A stretch of 64,000 bases of DNA. It comes from Streptomyces cyaneogriseus subsp. noncyanogenus (GTDB lineage Bacteria; Actinomycetota; Actinomycetes; Streptomycetales; Streptomycetaceae). The notes below the pieces were generated by a model. It did not search any database. It saw only the letters and a list, made by a program, of their open reading frames with translations, and was not told where the DNA came from. Both the position numbers and the translations under genes were made by a program. Below are positions 1 through 7,450 of this stretch, one piece after another (position 1 is the first letter of the stretch; each line of letters starts with the position of its first letter). The DNA is taken from positions 1,736,001-1,800,000 of the forward strand of contig NZ_CP010849.1 of NCBI RefSeq assembly GCF_000931445.1, written 5' to 3'.

Positions 1-491
1 GCCCGGGCGAGACGGTGCGCTTCATGGGCCCGGGCGGCGCCTACGCCCCCGACCCCGCCGCCGACTGGCATCTGCTCGCCGGTGACGAGAGCGCCCTGCC
101 CGCGATCGCCCGCTCCCTGGAGTCGCTGCCCGACGGCGCCCGCGCCCACGCCTTCGTGGAGGTCTCGGGTCCGGAGGAGGAGCAGAAGATCGACTCCGAC
201 GTGGAGGTGGTCTGGCTGCACCGCGGCACCCGGCCGGTCGGCGAGGCACTGGTCGAGGCCGTGCGCTCGCTGGACTTCCCCGAGGGGCGGGTGCACGCCT
301 TCGTGCACGGCGAGGCGGGCTGCGTGAAGGAACTGCGCCGCCTGCTGCGGGTGGAGCGTGAGATCCCGCGCGAGGCCCTGTCCATCTCCGGCTACTGGCG
401 TCTGGGCCACAACGAGGACGGCTGGCAGGCGTCGAAGCGGGAGTGGAACGCGCGGATCGAGGCGGAGCAGGAGAGGGCGCACGCCGCGTAA
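1..491 (+). CDS. Siderophore-interacting protein, C-terminal part (cut by window edge)
   Basis: The frame is open from the window edge (first full codon at 3) to the stop at 489-491, so about 162 C-terminal residues are visible. The segment ADWHLLAGDESALPAIA and the end SGYWRLGHNEDGW are typical of the C-terminal NAD(P)H-binding half of the SIP/ViuB family, which is about 280 residues in full. These FAD enzymes reduce ferric siderophores in the cytoplasm and release iron. The N-terminal FAD-binding barrel lies outside the window. Downstream, the ancestral intergenic region with the convergent acetyltransferase gene was interrupted by the element at 539-4079. Confidence 0.88.
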   Translation, partial: PGETVRFMGPGGAYAPDPAADWHLLAGDESALPAIARSLESLPDGARAHAFVEVSGPEEEQKIDSDVEVVWLHRGTRPVGEALVEAVRSLDFPEGRVHAFVHGEAGCVKELRRLLRVEREIPREALSISGYWRLGHNEDGWQASKREWNARIEAEQERAHAA

Positions 492-538
492 GGGCACCCC
501 GAGGGGCGCCCGGTGCACAGCCGGGCCCGCCCCCGCTC

Positions 539-575
539 GGGGTGCCGGTAAGAACGCTGTCACCAGCCGCAAACG
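539..575 (+). repeat. Left terminal inverted repeat of the Tn3-like element
   Basis: It starts GGGGTGCCGGTAAG and ends GCCGCAAACG. It is 37 nt long and matches the reverse complement of 4043-4079 at 36 of 37 positions. Length and GGGG start fit Tn3-family ends (usually about 38 bp). Confidence 0.9.
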
Positions 576-582
576 AGGGGCG

Positions 583-1074
583 TCACGTCCGGCGACGTGC
601 GGCGCGGTCGCGCTCGGCAACGTGTCGGGCGACTGCGTGAACGCCGGGGCGGGCGTACCGCTCCAGGGATCGGACGGCGTGCCTGGACCGGGCCAGCAGC
701 ATGGGGGTGGAGGTGCCGCCCTCCGCGTCGTGTGTCAGGGCGCTGTGGCGTAGCCGATGCAGCGTGAAGCCGTCCAGGTCCTCGATGTCGTCGGGCGAGG
801 CGAGCGGGTTGGCCAGCAGTCGGGTGTTCTCCTCGAAGATCTCCTCAGCCCGGCGGCAGGAGAGCCGGGCCCGGCCGGTCAGGGGGCACACGTCGAGCGT
901 CGGCGTCCCGGCCGGGGCCCTGCGGTCGGTGAGGAACAGTGGGCCACGGGTACGGCGGGCGATCAGCCTGGGCAGCAGCTGGGCGGTGCCGGACTGCCAG
1001 TGAATCCACTCCGTCGCCCCGCCCTTGGCAGTGATCTTCCCGCGTTTGTCCTGCGGGAACAGGCCTTCCACGTT
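583..1074 (-). pseudogene. Tyrosine recombinase/integrase, 5'-truncated remnant
   Basis: About 164 residues of a phage-integrase-type catalytic domain can be read, beginning near NVEGLFPQDKRGKIT and ending at 583. The HxxRH box (LHRLRHSALTH), a later SRH and the ERYARP segment with the nucleophilic tyrosine are present. The N-terminal DNA-binding domain and the first catalytic-arginine region are missing, and the frame upstream of about 1074 does not look like integrase. Relatives as I remember them read SRHASVRSLERY; here one serine codon seems to be lost next to the active site. Its place just inside the left repeat suggests it was the co-integrate resolution enzyme (TnpI-like) of the element. 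Almost certainly inactive. Confidence 0.75.
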
Positions 1075-1124
1075 CGCTGTCCGGTCACCGGTTCGATCGC
1101 CACGTCCGTCCCGCCCTTCCGGCA

Positions 1125-1235
1125 CTGCCGCAGTGAATGCGTACACCTCGCCTGCGACGGCCGGAGAACTCGCCGCAGGTCGCGATGATCACCGTAGGGG
1201 CTCTGCCGCAGTGAATCCGGCATTTACTGCGGCAG
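1125..1235. other. Putative tyrosine-recombinase resolution site (repeat set)
   Basis: CTGCCGCAGTGAAT occurs at 1125-1138 and again at 1203-1216. An inverted copy with one mismatch, ATTTACTGCGGCAG, follows at 1222-1235 after a 5-nt spacer. Two 14-bp arms around a short spacer plus an upstream direct copy is the plan of TnpI-type internal resolution sites (core inverted arms with accessory direct repeats). It lies directly upstream of the truncated recombinase. A weaker relative of the motif is near 1169-1180. The function is inferred from layout only. Confidence 0.5.
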
Positions 1236-1309
1236 GAGCGTTGTCCGCTCCCGGCGGTCTGAAGGCATCCTCACCCCGCACCGACCTCCTGCGAGAAAAG
1301 GAGTTGCGC

Positions 1310-2248
1310 TTGTTGGCTTCTGGTCGTCAGGGTGCGGTGGTGATCGGAACAGAGATCGAACTCCCCGTCGTGGACGGGGTCCTCTCGGGTGTGGACTTCG
1401 GCGGCCACGGTGAGGGAGTGCTGCTTGTCCACGGCAGCGGACACAACGCCGCCGCCTGGGGGGATGTGGCGTCCAGTCTGGTGAGCGAGTGTCATCCGAT
1501 CGCCATCGACCTGCGTGGCCATGGGCAGACCCGGCTCGACTCCACCGGCCCCGAGCAGTACTGGCGAGACATCGGTGGCGTCGTCACCGCGCTGGGCTGG
1601 GACCGTCCCGTGCTGGTGGGCCATTCCACCGGCGGGTACGCGGTGACGGCTGCCACTGCCAGTGGCCTCGTGGAACCGGCCGCCCTCTGCATCGTGGACG
1701 GCATGGTGCTCGATGACCGTAGCGCGTCACTCGCCGAGCATGCCGCTGCACGGACCACGGAGGCGGCGGACCGTTTGCGGACGATGTTCCGCTACGGCTG
1801 GGAAACGAATGACGACCAGATGCATGCCTATGTCGAGCAGTGCGCGCGGGAGGCCGGAGGGGACTGGCTCAACGCCGGAGCACGGCACGAACTCGTCGAG
1901 GAGGTCACGCGGCGCTCCTTCCTGCACCGCGGCCACCGGTGGGTACGGCGACCGACCATCGAGGAGATCGTGACTGTCACCACCGTGGAGCCCGACGCAG
2001 AAGTCTTCCCGAGTATCGAGGTGTACGACCGCCTCACCTGTCCGATGACGATCGTGCTGGCCGAGGATGGTTTTTACGCCTCGCGGCGCGACGAAGTGCG
2101 TGCCGTCGTCGATGCCGTCCCTGGCCGCCGGCTGATCGACATCAGCTCGAACCACAACATCCCCATGACCCGGCCTGCTGACCTCGCCGCGATCATTCTC
2201 GACCTGATGCGAGACCGAGCTGCGGCATCGGTCGGGAACGTCGGTTGA
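1310..2248 (+). CDS. Alpha/beta hydrolase (cargo of the Tn3-like element)
   Basis: 312 residues from TTG at 1310, chosen because AAAAGGAG ends 6 nt upstream and the protein family starts here; the frame is open further upstream but reads as non-coding. It has the alpha/beta-hydrolase fold landmarks: oxyanion motif VHGSGHN, DLRGHG, nucleophile elbow GHSTGG, a likely acid in VLAEDGF, and a late histidine in SSNHNIPM. No signal peptide is visible, so it is probably cytoplasmic. The substrate is unknown. The lyase gene follows after 29 nt with its own ribosome site, so the two form an operon. A role in breaking down the same antibiotic class, for example hydrolysing an ester or amide, is a guess from context only. 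Confidence 0.85.
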   Translation: MLASGRQGAVVIGTEIELPVVDGVLSGVDFGGHGEGVLLVHGSGHNAAAWGDVASSLVSECHPIAIDLRGHGQTRLDSTGPEQYWRDIGGVVTALGWDRPVLVGHSTGGYAVTAATASGLVEPAALCIVDGMVLDDRSASLAEHAAARTTEAADRLRTMFRYGWETNDDQMHAYVEQCAREAGGDWLNAGARHELVEEVTRRSFLHRGHRWVRRPTIEEIVTVTTVEPDAEVFPSIEVYDRLTCPMTIVLAEDGFYASRRDEVRAVVDAVPGRRLIDISSNHNIPMTRPADLAAIILDLMRDRAAASVGNVG

Positions 2249-2277
2249 TCCCCACCCCACCCCTGCAAGGAGTTGCT

Positions 2278-3153
2278 GTGGCCGTAAGCGAGATGTCCGT
2301 GGCAGACAAGGGCGCTGGGCCGTACGGCATCGCGGCCGGACCTGACAGCGCACTGTGGCTCACCTTCGCGCACAGCGGCCGCATCGCGCGCCTCACCCTC
2401 GACGGCGAACTCAACGAATACCCCCTGGAATCGCCCGAGTGTCGCCCTACGGTCATCACGCCCGGGCCCGACGGAGCACTGTGGTTCACCCGATCCCAGG
2501 ACCACCGGATCGGCCGCATCACCGCCGACGGTGAAACGGAGTCCTTCCCCGTGCCGACGCCCGACAGCGGACCATTCGGGATCACCGCCGGTCCGGACGA
2601 TGCGATGTGGTTCACGGAGATGAACACCGACCGGATCGGACGCATCACCAGCACGGGAGACATCACCGAGTTCGTCCTTCCCTGTACGGGCGCCTATCCC
2701 TCGGCAATCACCGCAGGCCCTGATGGGGCCCTGTGGTTCACACTCAACCAGGCGAACGCGATCGGCCGCATCACTGTCCACGGAGACATCGTTATCCACC
2801 GGCTCCCCACCCCGAGCGCTGCACCCGTGGGCATCACCAGCGACGGCGCCGCCTTGTGGTTCGTCGAGATCGCAGCGGGCCAGATCGGCAGGATCTCGGT
2901 GGACGGCGCGATCAAGGAGTTCCCGCTCCCTGACCCTACGGCCAAACCCCATGCCATCGTCGCGGCCTCCACCGGGGACTGCTGGTTCACCGAATGGGGA
3001 GCCAACAGCATTGGCCACATCACCGGTAGCGGCAAGATCACCGAGTACAGCCTGCCGTCACCGTCGTCCGAGCCGCACGGCATCACCCTGGGTCCCGACG
3101 GCGCTCTGTGGGCGGCCCTTGAAACGGGAGGGGTCGCGCGGCTTGAACCGTAG
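2278..3153 (+). CDS. vgb: Streptogramin B lyase (virginiamycin B lyase, Vgb)
   Basis: 291 residues from GTG 2278, with AAGGAG 5 nt upstream (2267-2272). The protein is a seven-bladed propeller built from repeats of the form GPYGI..GPDxALWFT..xxIGRIT. Near the C terminus it carries KPHAI, WFTEWGAN, EPHGI and a final blade WAALETGG. In S. aureus Vgb, the equivalent two histidines and two glutamates are the catalytic and Mg2+-binding residues, and all are present here. Vgb enzymes linearise type B streptogramins by an elimination reaction at the ester bond. Length is close to the roughly 295 of known enzymes. No export signal. Distant propeller proteins share the repeats, but the conserved active-site set makes true lyase activity likely. 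Confidence 0.87.
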   Translation: MAVSEMSVADKGAGPYGIAAGPDSALWLTFAHSGRIARLTLDGELNEYPLESPECRPTVITPGPDGALWFTRSQDHRIGRITADGETESFPVPTPDSGPFGITAGPDDAMWFTEMNTDRIGRITSTGDITEFVLPCTGAYPSAITAGPDGALWFTLNQANAIGRITVHGDIVIHRLPTPSAAPVGITSDGAALWFVEIAAGQIGRISVDGAIKEFPLPDPTAKPHAIVAASTGDCWFTEWGANSIGHITGSGKITEYSLPSPSSEPHGITLGPDGALWAALETGGVARLEP

Positions 3154-3284
3154 CCTCAGGACGAAGACCGCCCACTCCGGAGCACCGCGCACACGTTTCG
3201 AGCAGGCTCAGGGTAGCTGTGTGTCGGCGTCGTGCCACGCGAGACGCCGGCGCGGCCCGCTCGCAGTGCCGTACAGGCGCAGGT

Positions 3285-3952
3285 TCACGCCTTCTCCACA
3301 GTGGATCGCGCGGCGGCCTGGTCGTCCGGGGCCCGGGGTCCCGGCACGGAGGCCGCGGCGAGGTTGAGACGGGCGCCCATGTCGAGGTTGACCTCACCGT
3401 AGGGCCGGACATGGGACCAGAACAGCGGGGTCAGGCCGCGCCGGTCAGCGGGCGTGAGGAGGTCCGCCCACTCGGTTCGCCGAGGATGTCCTGGAGCATC
3501 AGGGTGTTCACGTAGACCAGGGCCGATTGCAGAATCCGCAGGCACAGCACGAACATCTCCTGCTCATCCCGCACCTGCTCCGGCCGCCGCTCCTCGCACG
3601 CCACGTGCTCGGCTAGCCAACCGGTCAGCTTGTCCGCATCCGCGACGCCGCACTCTCACGAAAGCCCAGGTGCCCACGGATCTGCGCGGTGGTACTCGAC
3701 CGTCCGGCCGCTCCGCTCGTACGCGTCCAACTCGGATGCGGGCACCTGTACCTGCCGGGCGACGAACTCCACCGCCTCGCCCGGCAACTCGAACCGGCCC
3801 CAGGGAAACCGGCCGTACTGCGTATAGAACTTCAGCAACACGGCAAAGCCCAGTCTCGTCGCACCGCGCTTGCCGGACACGAGTCCCTGCTCGTCCTTCA
3901 ACAGCGTCCAGTGCTCGACCAGGTCGTCCAGGTCCAAAGGGATACGGGCCAC
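3285..3952 (-). pseudogene. Tn3-family transposase remnant (N and C termini fused, frameshifted)
   Basis: From ATG at 3952 the reading is MARIPLDLDDLVEHWTLL..., the DUF4158 N-terminal domain of Tn3 transposases. It continues through KLTGWLAEHVACEERRPEQV and then jumps at 3563-3571 straight into the C-terminal text QEMFVLCLRILQSALVYVNT, ending LDMGARLNLA...VEKA. Roughly 700-800 residues, including the DDE catalytic core, are missing compared with the family (about 1000 residues). At least three frameshifts are visible, near 3701, 3655 and 3480. The 5' end lies about 90 bp inside the right terminal repeat, as expected for tnpA. Not functional. Confidence 0.87.
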
Positions 3953-4042
3953 AATTGTCGATCGTCCTCTCGGAGCCTCACCCCGCGCAGCTGTACGACC
4001 CCGGACTCACCCACACGGGTGGCACCTCTACAAGATCACCGC

Positions 4043-4079
4043 CGTTTGCGGCTCGTGACAGCGTTCTTACCGGCACCCC
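4043..4079 (-). repeat. Right terminal inverted repeat of the Tn3-like element
   Basis: Read on the minus strand it starts GGGGTGCCGGTAAG and ends GCCGCAAACG. The only difference from the left repeat is at 4054. It is followed on the chromosome side by CACTC, the presumed partner of CGCTC at the left border. Confidence 0.9.
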
Positions 4080-4133
4080 CACTCGGGCGCGCCGGCCCGC
4101 CTCCGTCCCCCGCGAGGGCGGGCGCCGCCCCGC

Positions 4134-4721
4134 TCAGACGCCGTCGCCGCGCACGCGCGCGTGCAGGTGCATGTCGTGCCAGCCGTCGGAGTGGCGCAGC
4201 GCGCTGCGCTTGGTGCCCTCCAGGCCGAATCCGGTCTTCCCCGCGACCCGGCAGGACGCCGGGTTGTGGACGGAGTGGGTGAGCTCCAGGCGGTGGAAGC
4301 CGATCTCGTCGAGGGCCCAGTGGGCGAGCGCCGCCGTGGCCCGGGCCGCGACGCCCCGGCCGCGGGCCTCGGCCACCGTCCAGTAGGCGACCTCGGCCAC
4401 ACCGTCGCCGAGCCGGACGTTGCGCAGCGCGACCCTGCCGAGCAGCCGGTCGCCGGCCGCGTCGGCCACCGCCCACTGGACGTCGCACTCCTGCGCCCAG
4501 GCCCGCTGCCACTCGGCTATCCACCCCCGGACCTCGTCCTCGGAGTCGGCGGTGCGGATGTGCCACTGGTGCATCGCCGGGTCCTGGAAGGCGTGGAAGA
4601 CGGCGGGCGCGTCCTCGGTCCGCCAGGGGCGCAGGACCAGGCCGTCACCGGAGGGGAGGGTGGGCTGCGGAGTGCGGGAGAGCGTCCCGGCCGGGAGGAC
4701 CGCACGCGTGAGATAAGGCAT
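4134..4721 (-). CDS. GNAT-family N-acetyltransferase (RimJ/RimL type)
   Basis: 195 residues from ATG 4721, preferred because AGGA lies 8 nt upstream; an in-frame ATG at 4730 would add three residues. Recognisable parts are LVLRPWRTEDAPAVFHAFQDP at the N terminus, the acetyl-CoA loop around VAEARGRGVAARAT, and the late EIGFHRLELTHSVHNPAS..CRVAGKTGF segment typical of RimJ/RimL-like enzymes that acetylate protein N termini or small molecules. The substrate cannot be told. It is convergent with the siderophore-interacting gene on the far side of the mobile element and divergent from the pseudouridine synthase. Confidence 0.85.
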   Translation of the reverse strand: MPYLTRAVLPAGTLSRTPQPTLPSGDGLVLRPWRTEDAPAVFHAFQDPAMHQWHIRTADSEDEVRGWIAEWQRAWAQECDVQWAVADAAGDRLLGRVALRNVRLGDGVAEVAYWTVAEARGRGVAARATAALAHWALDEIGFHRLELTHSVHNPASCRVAGKTGFGLEGTKRSALRHSDGWHDMHLHARVRGDGV

Positions 4722-4801
4722 GACGCGCATCCTGCCAAGGGCTCCCGCCAGGCGCCCGGCGTTTTCCGCCGCCGTGCGCCCGGCTCGTACCCTTGCTCGC
4801 G

Positions 4802-5764
4802 ATGAGACGCCGTACCCCGCCCCCGCCCGCTCCCCTCCCCCAGCGCCATGGGGTCGACCCCGTACGGGTGCGGCTGCCCGCCGCCGGTGCGTGGGCCACC
4901 GTGCGCGAGCATCTGGTGGAGCGGCTGTCCGGTGCGGGCGCCGGGGTCGTCGACGGGATGTTCGAGGCCGGGCTGGTGGTCGGCGCGGACGGCCGGCCGG
5001 TGGCGGCGGACGCGCCCTACGAGCCCGGACTCTTCGTCTGGTTCCACCGGGAACTGCCCGACGAGGTGCGGGTGCCCTTCCCCTTGGAGGTCGTCCACCG
5101 CGACGAGCACATCGTGGTCGTGGACAAGCCGCACTTCCTGGCCACCACCCCGCGCGGCAGCCATGTCGCCGAGACCGCGTTGGCGCGTCTGCGCCGGGAG
5201 CTGGGCGTCGAGACGCTGACCGCCGCCCACCGCCTGGACCGGCTCACCGCCGGGCTGGTGCTGTTCACGGTGCGCCCGGAGGAACGCGGCGCGTACCAGA
5301 CGCTGTTCCGGGACCGGCGGGTGCGCAAGGAGTACGAGGCGGTCGCCCCGTACGATCCCTCGCTCGCCCTGCCCCGGACCGTGCGCAGCCGGATCGTGAA
5401 GGAGCGCGGCGTGCTGACCGCCCGGGAGGTCGCGGGCGAGCCGAACGCCGTCACCCACGTCGAGCTGATCGACCACCGCCCGTGGCGGGAGGCCGCTCTG
5501 GGCCGCTACCGGCTGGTGCCCGCCACCGGCCAGACCCACCAGCTCCGCGTGCACATGAACGCGCTCGGTGTGCCGATCCTCGGCGACCCCCTCTACCCGG
5601 ACGTCGCCGCCCCGGCGCCGGCCGGCGACTTCCGCCGGCCGCTCCAGCTCCTGGCGCGCGCGCTGGAGTTCACCGACCCGGTCACGGGGCGGGAGCACCG
5701 GTTCCGCAGCGAGCGGGCGCTGGACGCCTGGGCGGCGTACGACCGCTGGGCCGCGGGGCGATGA
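4802..5764 (+). CDS. RluA-family pseudouridine synthase
   Basis: 320 residues from ATG 4802. The catalytic motif HRLDRLTAGL with its aspartate, preceded by VHRDEHIVVVDKPHFLATTPRG, and the late motif GQTHQLRVHMNALGVPILGDPLY are diagnostic of RluA/RsuA-type enzymes that isomerise uridine in rRNA or tRNA. The N-terminal part has the size of an S4-like RNA-binding domain but is weakly conserved. No good Shine-Dalgarno is visible, and TACCCT sits about 8 nt upstream, so a leaderless transcript is possible. A TTG at 4793 is a less likely start. The target nucleotide is unknown. Confidence 0.9.
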   Translation: MRRRTPPPPAPLPQRHGVDPVRVRLPAAGAWATVREHLVERLSGAGAGVVDGMFEAGLVVGADGRPVAADAPYEPGLFVWFHRELPDEVRVPFPLEVVHRDEHIVVVDKPHFLATTPRGSHVAETALARLRRELGVETLTAAHRLDRLTAGLVLFTVRPEERGAYQTLFRDRRVRKEYEAVAPYDPSLALPRTVRSRIVKERGVLTAREVAGEPNAVTHVELIDHRPWREAALGRYRLVPATGQTHQLRVHMNALGVPILGDPLYPDVAAPAPAGDFRRPLQLLARALEFTDPVTGREHRFRSERALDAWAAYDRWAAGR

Positions 5765-5845
5765 CCGGTCCGGCGGACGTCCGGGCACCGGCCCGGCCCG
5801 GGGCCCGGGCCGGGCCGGCACACCGTCCGCGGTCCGCCGGGGCCC

Positions 5846-7387
5846 TCAGGAGCGGCGCCACCAGCGCAGGACGCGCTGCCACACGCTCTGCGGGCGGTCG
5901 CCCGGGGCGGGCGGAGGGACGAGTTCGGGCTGGGGCTGGGCCTGCGGGAGCGGCTGCGGCCGCGCCCCGCTCGGCGGACCCGGCGGGACGGACGGCGCCG
6001 TCGTACCCGGCGGGGGCACGGCCTCCGTCTGCGCCGCCGGCCGCTCCATGCCGACGTGCCAGGTCGCGCGCTGCGCCGGGACCGGACGGTGGCTCGGCAG
6101 CTCCGTCACCTCCTGCTGCGGCTTCGGTTCGAAGCGCACCGGCAGCTCCACCAGATGGCGGGAGGCGATCGACGACCGCCAGGTCAACTCGTCCTCGTCG
6201 CAGTCGAGCTGGACGTCGGGGAGCCGCATCAGCAGCGCGTCCACGCCCGTGTCGGCGATCGTCCGTCCGATGTCCTGGCCGGGACACTCGTGCGGGCCTC
6301 CGCCGAACGCCAGGTGGGAACGGTTGCCCTGCATGTCGGCGAACCGGTCGGGACGCACCCGCGGGTCCACGTTGCCGGGCGCGATCCCGAACAGCAGCCC
6401 GTCGCCCCGGCGGATGCGCTGGCCGCCCAGCTCGATGTCCTGCTTGGCGAAGTAGGCGAAGATCGTGCTGAACGGCGGCTCGTCCCACAGGGATTGCTCG
6501 ACCGCCTCGGGCACCGTCATCTGGCCGCCGCTGAGCTGGGCGCGGAACCGCGGGTCGGTGAGCACCACGCGCAGCACGTTGGAGATGAGGTTGGCGGTGT
6601 TCTCGTAGGCGGCGAAGAGGACCAGCCGCAGGTGCTCGCGGACCTCGTCGTCGGTCAGCCCGGCCGGGTGGGTGATGAGGTGGCTGGCGAAGTCCTCGCC
6701 CGGCTCGGCCCGGCGGCGCTCGGTGAGCCGCGTCAGCGCGTCCATGACGTAGGCGTGGCTGGCGATGGCGGTGTCGGTACCCTTGAGCGCGTCGCGCGCG
6801 GCCTCCACCAGCCGGTCGTTGTACTCGCCGGACATGCCGAGGATCTCGCACATCACACCCATCGGCAGATGCTCGGCGAACTGCCCGACGAGATCGGCGC
6901 GGCCCTGACCGCAGAAGCGGTTGACGAGCCGCTGGGTATGCCGGTTGACATGGCGGCGCAGGTCCCGGAAGTCGATGGTGGAGATGGCGCCGGCGACCGC
7001 GCCGCGCAGCCGCTTGTGCTCGTCGCCCTCGGCGTGGGAGCAGATGGGCTGCCAGGCGATGTGCGGCATGAGCGGGTGGTCGGGCCTGACCATGCCCTCC
7101 CTGAGCGGGGTCCAGATGCGGCTGTCCCGGCAGAACTGTGCGGGAGCACGCACCATGTGCAGGTTCTCCGCGTGGCCGAGGACCACCCAGACGGGCACGT
7201 CGTCGTGGAGCAGCGCGGGCGCGACGGGGCCGTGCTCCGCCCGGAGTTTCTCGTACAGCTCTCCCAGGTCCTCCGCCGCGTGGAGCCGGTGCAGCCCGCC
7301 GGGCCCGAGGGCGTGCGCGGGGCAGCCGGGCGGCGGTACGAGCGTGGCATCGCCCGTTCCGGTCGGGGCGTGGGATTCAGGCGTCAC
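5846..7387 (-). CDS. cvnE: Cytochrome P450 of the conservon (CYP157-like) lacking the ExxR motif
   Basis: 513 residues from GTG 7387 (GGAG about 8 nt upstream). The heme-binding loop FGGGPHECPGQDIG is intact, and the I-helix region LVLFAAYENTANLI can be seen. Where nearly all P450s have ExxR, this protein reads EQSLW, the variant reported for the CYP157 family. The P450 domain ends near residue 430. A tail of about 80 residues rich in proline and glutamine follows, ending in the basic aromatic VLRWWRRS. It is the last gene of the conservon, 63 nt after cvnD. By position it matches CvnE9/RarE of S. coelicolor. The substrate is unknown; a role in developmental signalling is the family idea. Confidence 0.9.
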   Translation of the reverse strand: MTPESHAPTGTGDATLVPPPGCPAHALGPGGLHRLHAAEDLGELYEKLRAEHGPVAPALLHDDVPVWVVLGHAENLHMVRAPAQFCRDSRIWTPLREGMVRPDHPLMPHIAWQPICSHAEGDEHKRLRGAVAGAISTIDFRDLRRHVNRHTQRLVNRFCGQGRADLVGQFAEHLPMGVMCEILGMSGEYNDRLVEAARDALKGTDTAIASHAYVMDALTRLTERRRAEPGEDFASHLITHPAGLTDDEVREHLRLVLFAAYENTANLISNVLRVVLTDPRFRAQLSGGQMTVPEAVEQSLWDEPPFSTIFAYFAKQDIELGGQRIRRGDGLLFGIAPGNVDPRVRPDRFADMQGNRSHLAFGGGPHECPGQDIGRTIADTGVDALLMRLPDVQLDCDEDELTWRSSIASRHLVELPVRFEPKPQQEVTELPSHRPVPAQRATWHVGMERPAAQTEAVPPPGTTAPSVPPGPPSGARPQPLPQAQPQPELVPPPAPGDRPQSVWQRVLRWWRRS

Positions 7388-7450
7388 AGTGGTCGCTCCG
7401 AAGCTGAGGTGGATGCGGTGGTGTCGGGTGTACGGGGGACGGGGGCGCGG

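Larger units (their letters stand above)
539..4079. mobile_element. Decayed Tn3-family element carrying a hydrolase and a streptogramin B lyase
   Basis: The 3541-bp segment is bounded by 37-bp inverted repeats (539-575 and 4043-4079) that differ at one position and begin with GGGG, as Tn3-family ends do. Flanking pentamers CGCTC (534-538) and CACTC (4080-4084) look like a 5-bp target duplication with one mismatch. In order it holds a truncated tyrosine recombinase (minus), a repeat set resembling a recombination site, an alpha/beta hydrolase and a Vgb-type lyase (both plus), and a Tn3 transposase remnant (minus) close to the right end. A tyrosine recombinase plus TnpA plan recalls the Tn4430 (TnpI) branch. 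It cannot move by itself, but the intact ends could still be used by a transposase in trans. Confidence 0.85.

Noticed and set aside
1025-1309. N-terminal extension of the alpha/beta hydrolase to an upstream ATG at 1025
   Set aside because: The extension overlaps the recombinase remnant and the repeat set and shows no domain. The TTG at 1310 has a strong ribosome site.
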